A stretch of DNA of 38,391 nt. It comes from an uncultured Cetobacterium sp. GTDB lineage: Bacteria; Fusobacteriota; Fusobacteriia; Fusobacteriales; Fusobacteriaceae. Below, piece after piece: positions 37,294 through 38,391 of the stretch (position 1 is the stretch's first letter; each line of letters opens with the position of its first letter). A program made the translations under genes and the position numbers. The notes below the pieces were generated by a model. The model made no database searches. It was not told the DNA's origin and saw only the letters and a list, made by a program, of their open reading frames with translations. The stretch covers positions 1 to 38,391 of the forward strand of contig NZ_CAMQYW010000004.1 in assembly GCF_947039425.1 (NCBI RefSeq), in the 5' to 3' direction.

Positions 37294-38314
37294 GTTAGCA
37301 GATTATGATTATCATCTTCCAGAGGAATTAATTGGACAAAAACCAAGAGAACCAAGAGATCACTCTAAATTAATGGTGGTAAATAAAGATGAAAAAACAG
37401 TAGAGCATAAAATTTTCTACAATATAATTGATTATTTAAAAAAAGGGGATGTTTTAGTAAGAAACTCAACTAAAGTTATTCCAGCAAGACTTTTTGGGAA
37501 AAAAGATACAGGTGGAGTATTAGAAATTCTTTTAATTAAAAGAGTGGCACTTGATACTTGGGAGTGTCTTTTAAAACCAGCTAAAAAATTAAAAGTTGGT
37601 CAAGTACTTCATATTGGAGATAATCAAGAATTAACAGCTGAACTTTTAGAGATAAAAGATGATGGAAATAGAGTTTTAAAATTTACTTATGAAGGTGCTT
37701 TTGAAGAAGTTTTAGATAAGCTTGGGAAAATGCCATTACCTCCATATATAGTAGAAGCTTTAGAAAAGAAAGATAGATATCAAACTGTTTATGCAATAAA
37801 AGGAGAATCTGTAGCAGCACCAACAGCAGGGTTACACTTTACAGAGGAACTTTTAGAAAGAATAAAAGATAAGGGTGTTGAAATATTAGATGTATTTTTA
37901 GAAGTTGGACTAGGAACATTTAGACCAGTTCAAACTGAAGATGTCCTTGATCATAAAATGCATGAAGAATCTTTTGAAATTCCAAAAGAAACAGTGGATA
38001 GAATAAGAAAAGCGAAAGCTGAAAACAGAAGAATAATAGCAGTTGGAACAACAACAGTAAGAGCTCTTGAATCGTCACTAGATGATAATGGAGAGCTAAT
38101 TGCTCAAAGTGGTTCAACAGAGATATTTATATATCCAGGATATAAATTTAAGGTAATAGATGGATTAATAACTAATTTCCATTTACCAAAATCAACTCTT
38201 TTAATGTTAGTATCAGCTCTTTCTAGTAGAGAGTTTATGCTTGATGTTTATAAAGAGGGTGTTGATATGGAATATCATTTCTTTAGTTTTGGAGATGCGA
38301 TGTTCATCTATTAA
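37283..38314 (+). CDS. queA: S-adenosylmethionine:tRNA ribosyltransferase-isomerase QueA
   Basis: Makes epoxyqueuosine in the wobble position of GUN-anticodon tRNAs. It is about 343 residues. YDYHLPEELIGQKPREPRDHSKLMVV is the typical N-terminus, followed by NSTKVIPARLFG, APTAGLHFTEELL, DVFLEVGLGTFRPV and NFHLPKSTLLMLVSA. Several in-frame GTG codons (37271, 37274, 37283) could start it. The one at 37283 best fits the family's N-terminus and has GGTG upstream; the choice is uncertain. Any of these overlaps the end of prmC, suggesting translational coupling. Confidence 0.95.
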   Translation: MSTKLADYDYHLPEELIGQKPREPRDHSKLMVVNKDEKTVEHKIFYNIIDYLKKGDVLVRNSTKVIPARLFGKKDTGGVLEILLIKRVALDTWECLLKPAKKLKVGQVLHIGDNQELTAELLEIKDDGNRVLKFTYEGAFEEVLDKLGKMPLPPYIVEALEKKDRYQTVYAIKGESVAAPTAGLHFTEELLERIKDKGVEILDVFLEVGLGTFRPVQTEDVLDHKMHEESFEIPKETVDRIRKAKAENRRIIAVGTTTVRALESSLDDNGELIAQSGSTEIFIYPGYKFKVIDGLITNFHLPKSTLLMLVSALSSREFMLDVYKEGVDMEYHFFSFGDAMFIY

Positions 38315-38328
38315 AGTGAGGTGGAATT

Positions 38329-38391
38329 ATGAGAATTATAGCAGGAGAAGCAAAAGGAAAAAGAATAGAATGTAGAAAAGGAACAGATACA
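38329..38391 (+). CDS. rsmD: 16S rRNA m2G966 methyltransferase RsmD (N-terminal fragment)
   Basis: Twenty-one codons before the window ends: MRIIAGEAKGKRIECRKGTDT. The RIIAGEAKGKRI stretch matches the conserved N-terminus of RsmD, which methylates G966 of 16S rRNA. The ATG follows a GTGAGGTGG site 14 bases after queA. The gene is cut by the window edge, so its catalytic motif is not visible. Confidence 0.8.
   Translation, partial: MRIIAGEAKGKRIECRKGTDT

Overview
The window is a dense, AT-rich bacterial chromosome segment of about 38 kb. It has almost no intergenic space, and nearly every gene lies on the + strand. The mix of Gram-negative envelope genes (kdsA, kdsD), very low GC, near-consensus sigma-70 promoters, a split transketolase, an archaeal-type Ogg2 glycosylase and the gene order suggests Fusobacteriota (Fusobacterium or Cetobacterium-like). 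This assignment is an inference from gene content; no 16S rRNA gene is present. I see no tRNA, rRNA, CRISPR array, insertion sequence or prophage, and no gene-free stretch longer than 300 bases.

Layout. (1) 1-2661: the tail of an unknown gene, a YdjM-like membrane protein, and a two-subunit transketolase. (2) 2679-11061: a long head-to-tail run of ftsX, an envC-like gene, nadK, recN, a degenerate tyrosine-recombinase-like gene, era, a metallophosphoesterase and a ParB-like-domain protein, closed by a terminator. (3) 11077-15520: tdk, a TruA-like pseudouridine synthase with a KH-like tail, a small HD-domain protein, a radical SAM protein and ung. (4) 15503-15982: a small exported FMN-binding-like protein with its own promoter and terminator. 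(5) 15992-20020: an amino-sugar operon (BadF-type kinase, agaS, class II aldolase, PfkB kinase). It has a consensus promoter followed by two palindromes that look like operators. (6) 20046-23283: murE-kdsA-kdsD, joining peptidoglycan and Kdo synthesis. (7) 23284-23597: a lone DUF1858 protein under a perfect promoter. (8) 23603-28226: a SNF2 helicase plus an unrecognised 586-residue partner. (9) 28240-32635: ogg2, then miaB-rho-LysM/M23 peptidase. (10) 32661-33710: ispG. (11) 33711-35018: a compact ECF sigma factor, a single-pass membrane protein and an exported helical protein, probably an envelope-stress circuit. (12) 35035-38391: prfA-prmC-queA-rsmD (rsmD cut by the window edge).

Most genes are housekeeping. 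The most notable items are the sigma/membrane/exported three-gene unit with a possible self-regulating promoter, PrmC with a duplicated N-terminal domain, the TruA-like protein with a KH-like tail, FtsX-EnvC without FtsE, the degenerate Xer-like protein, the SNF2-partner pair, and the ParB-like protein with a large unknown C-terminal region. Several ORF-track starts were moved downstream because the upstream start lies in a ribosome binding site, a promoter or a terminator.
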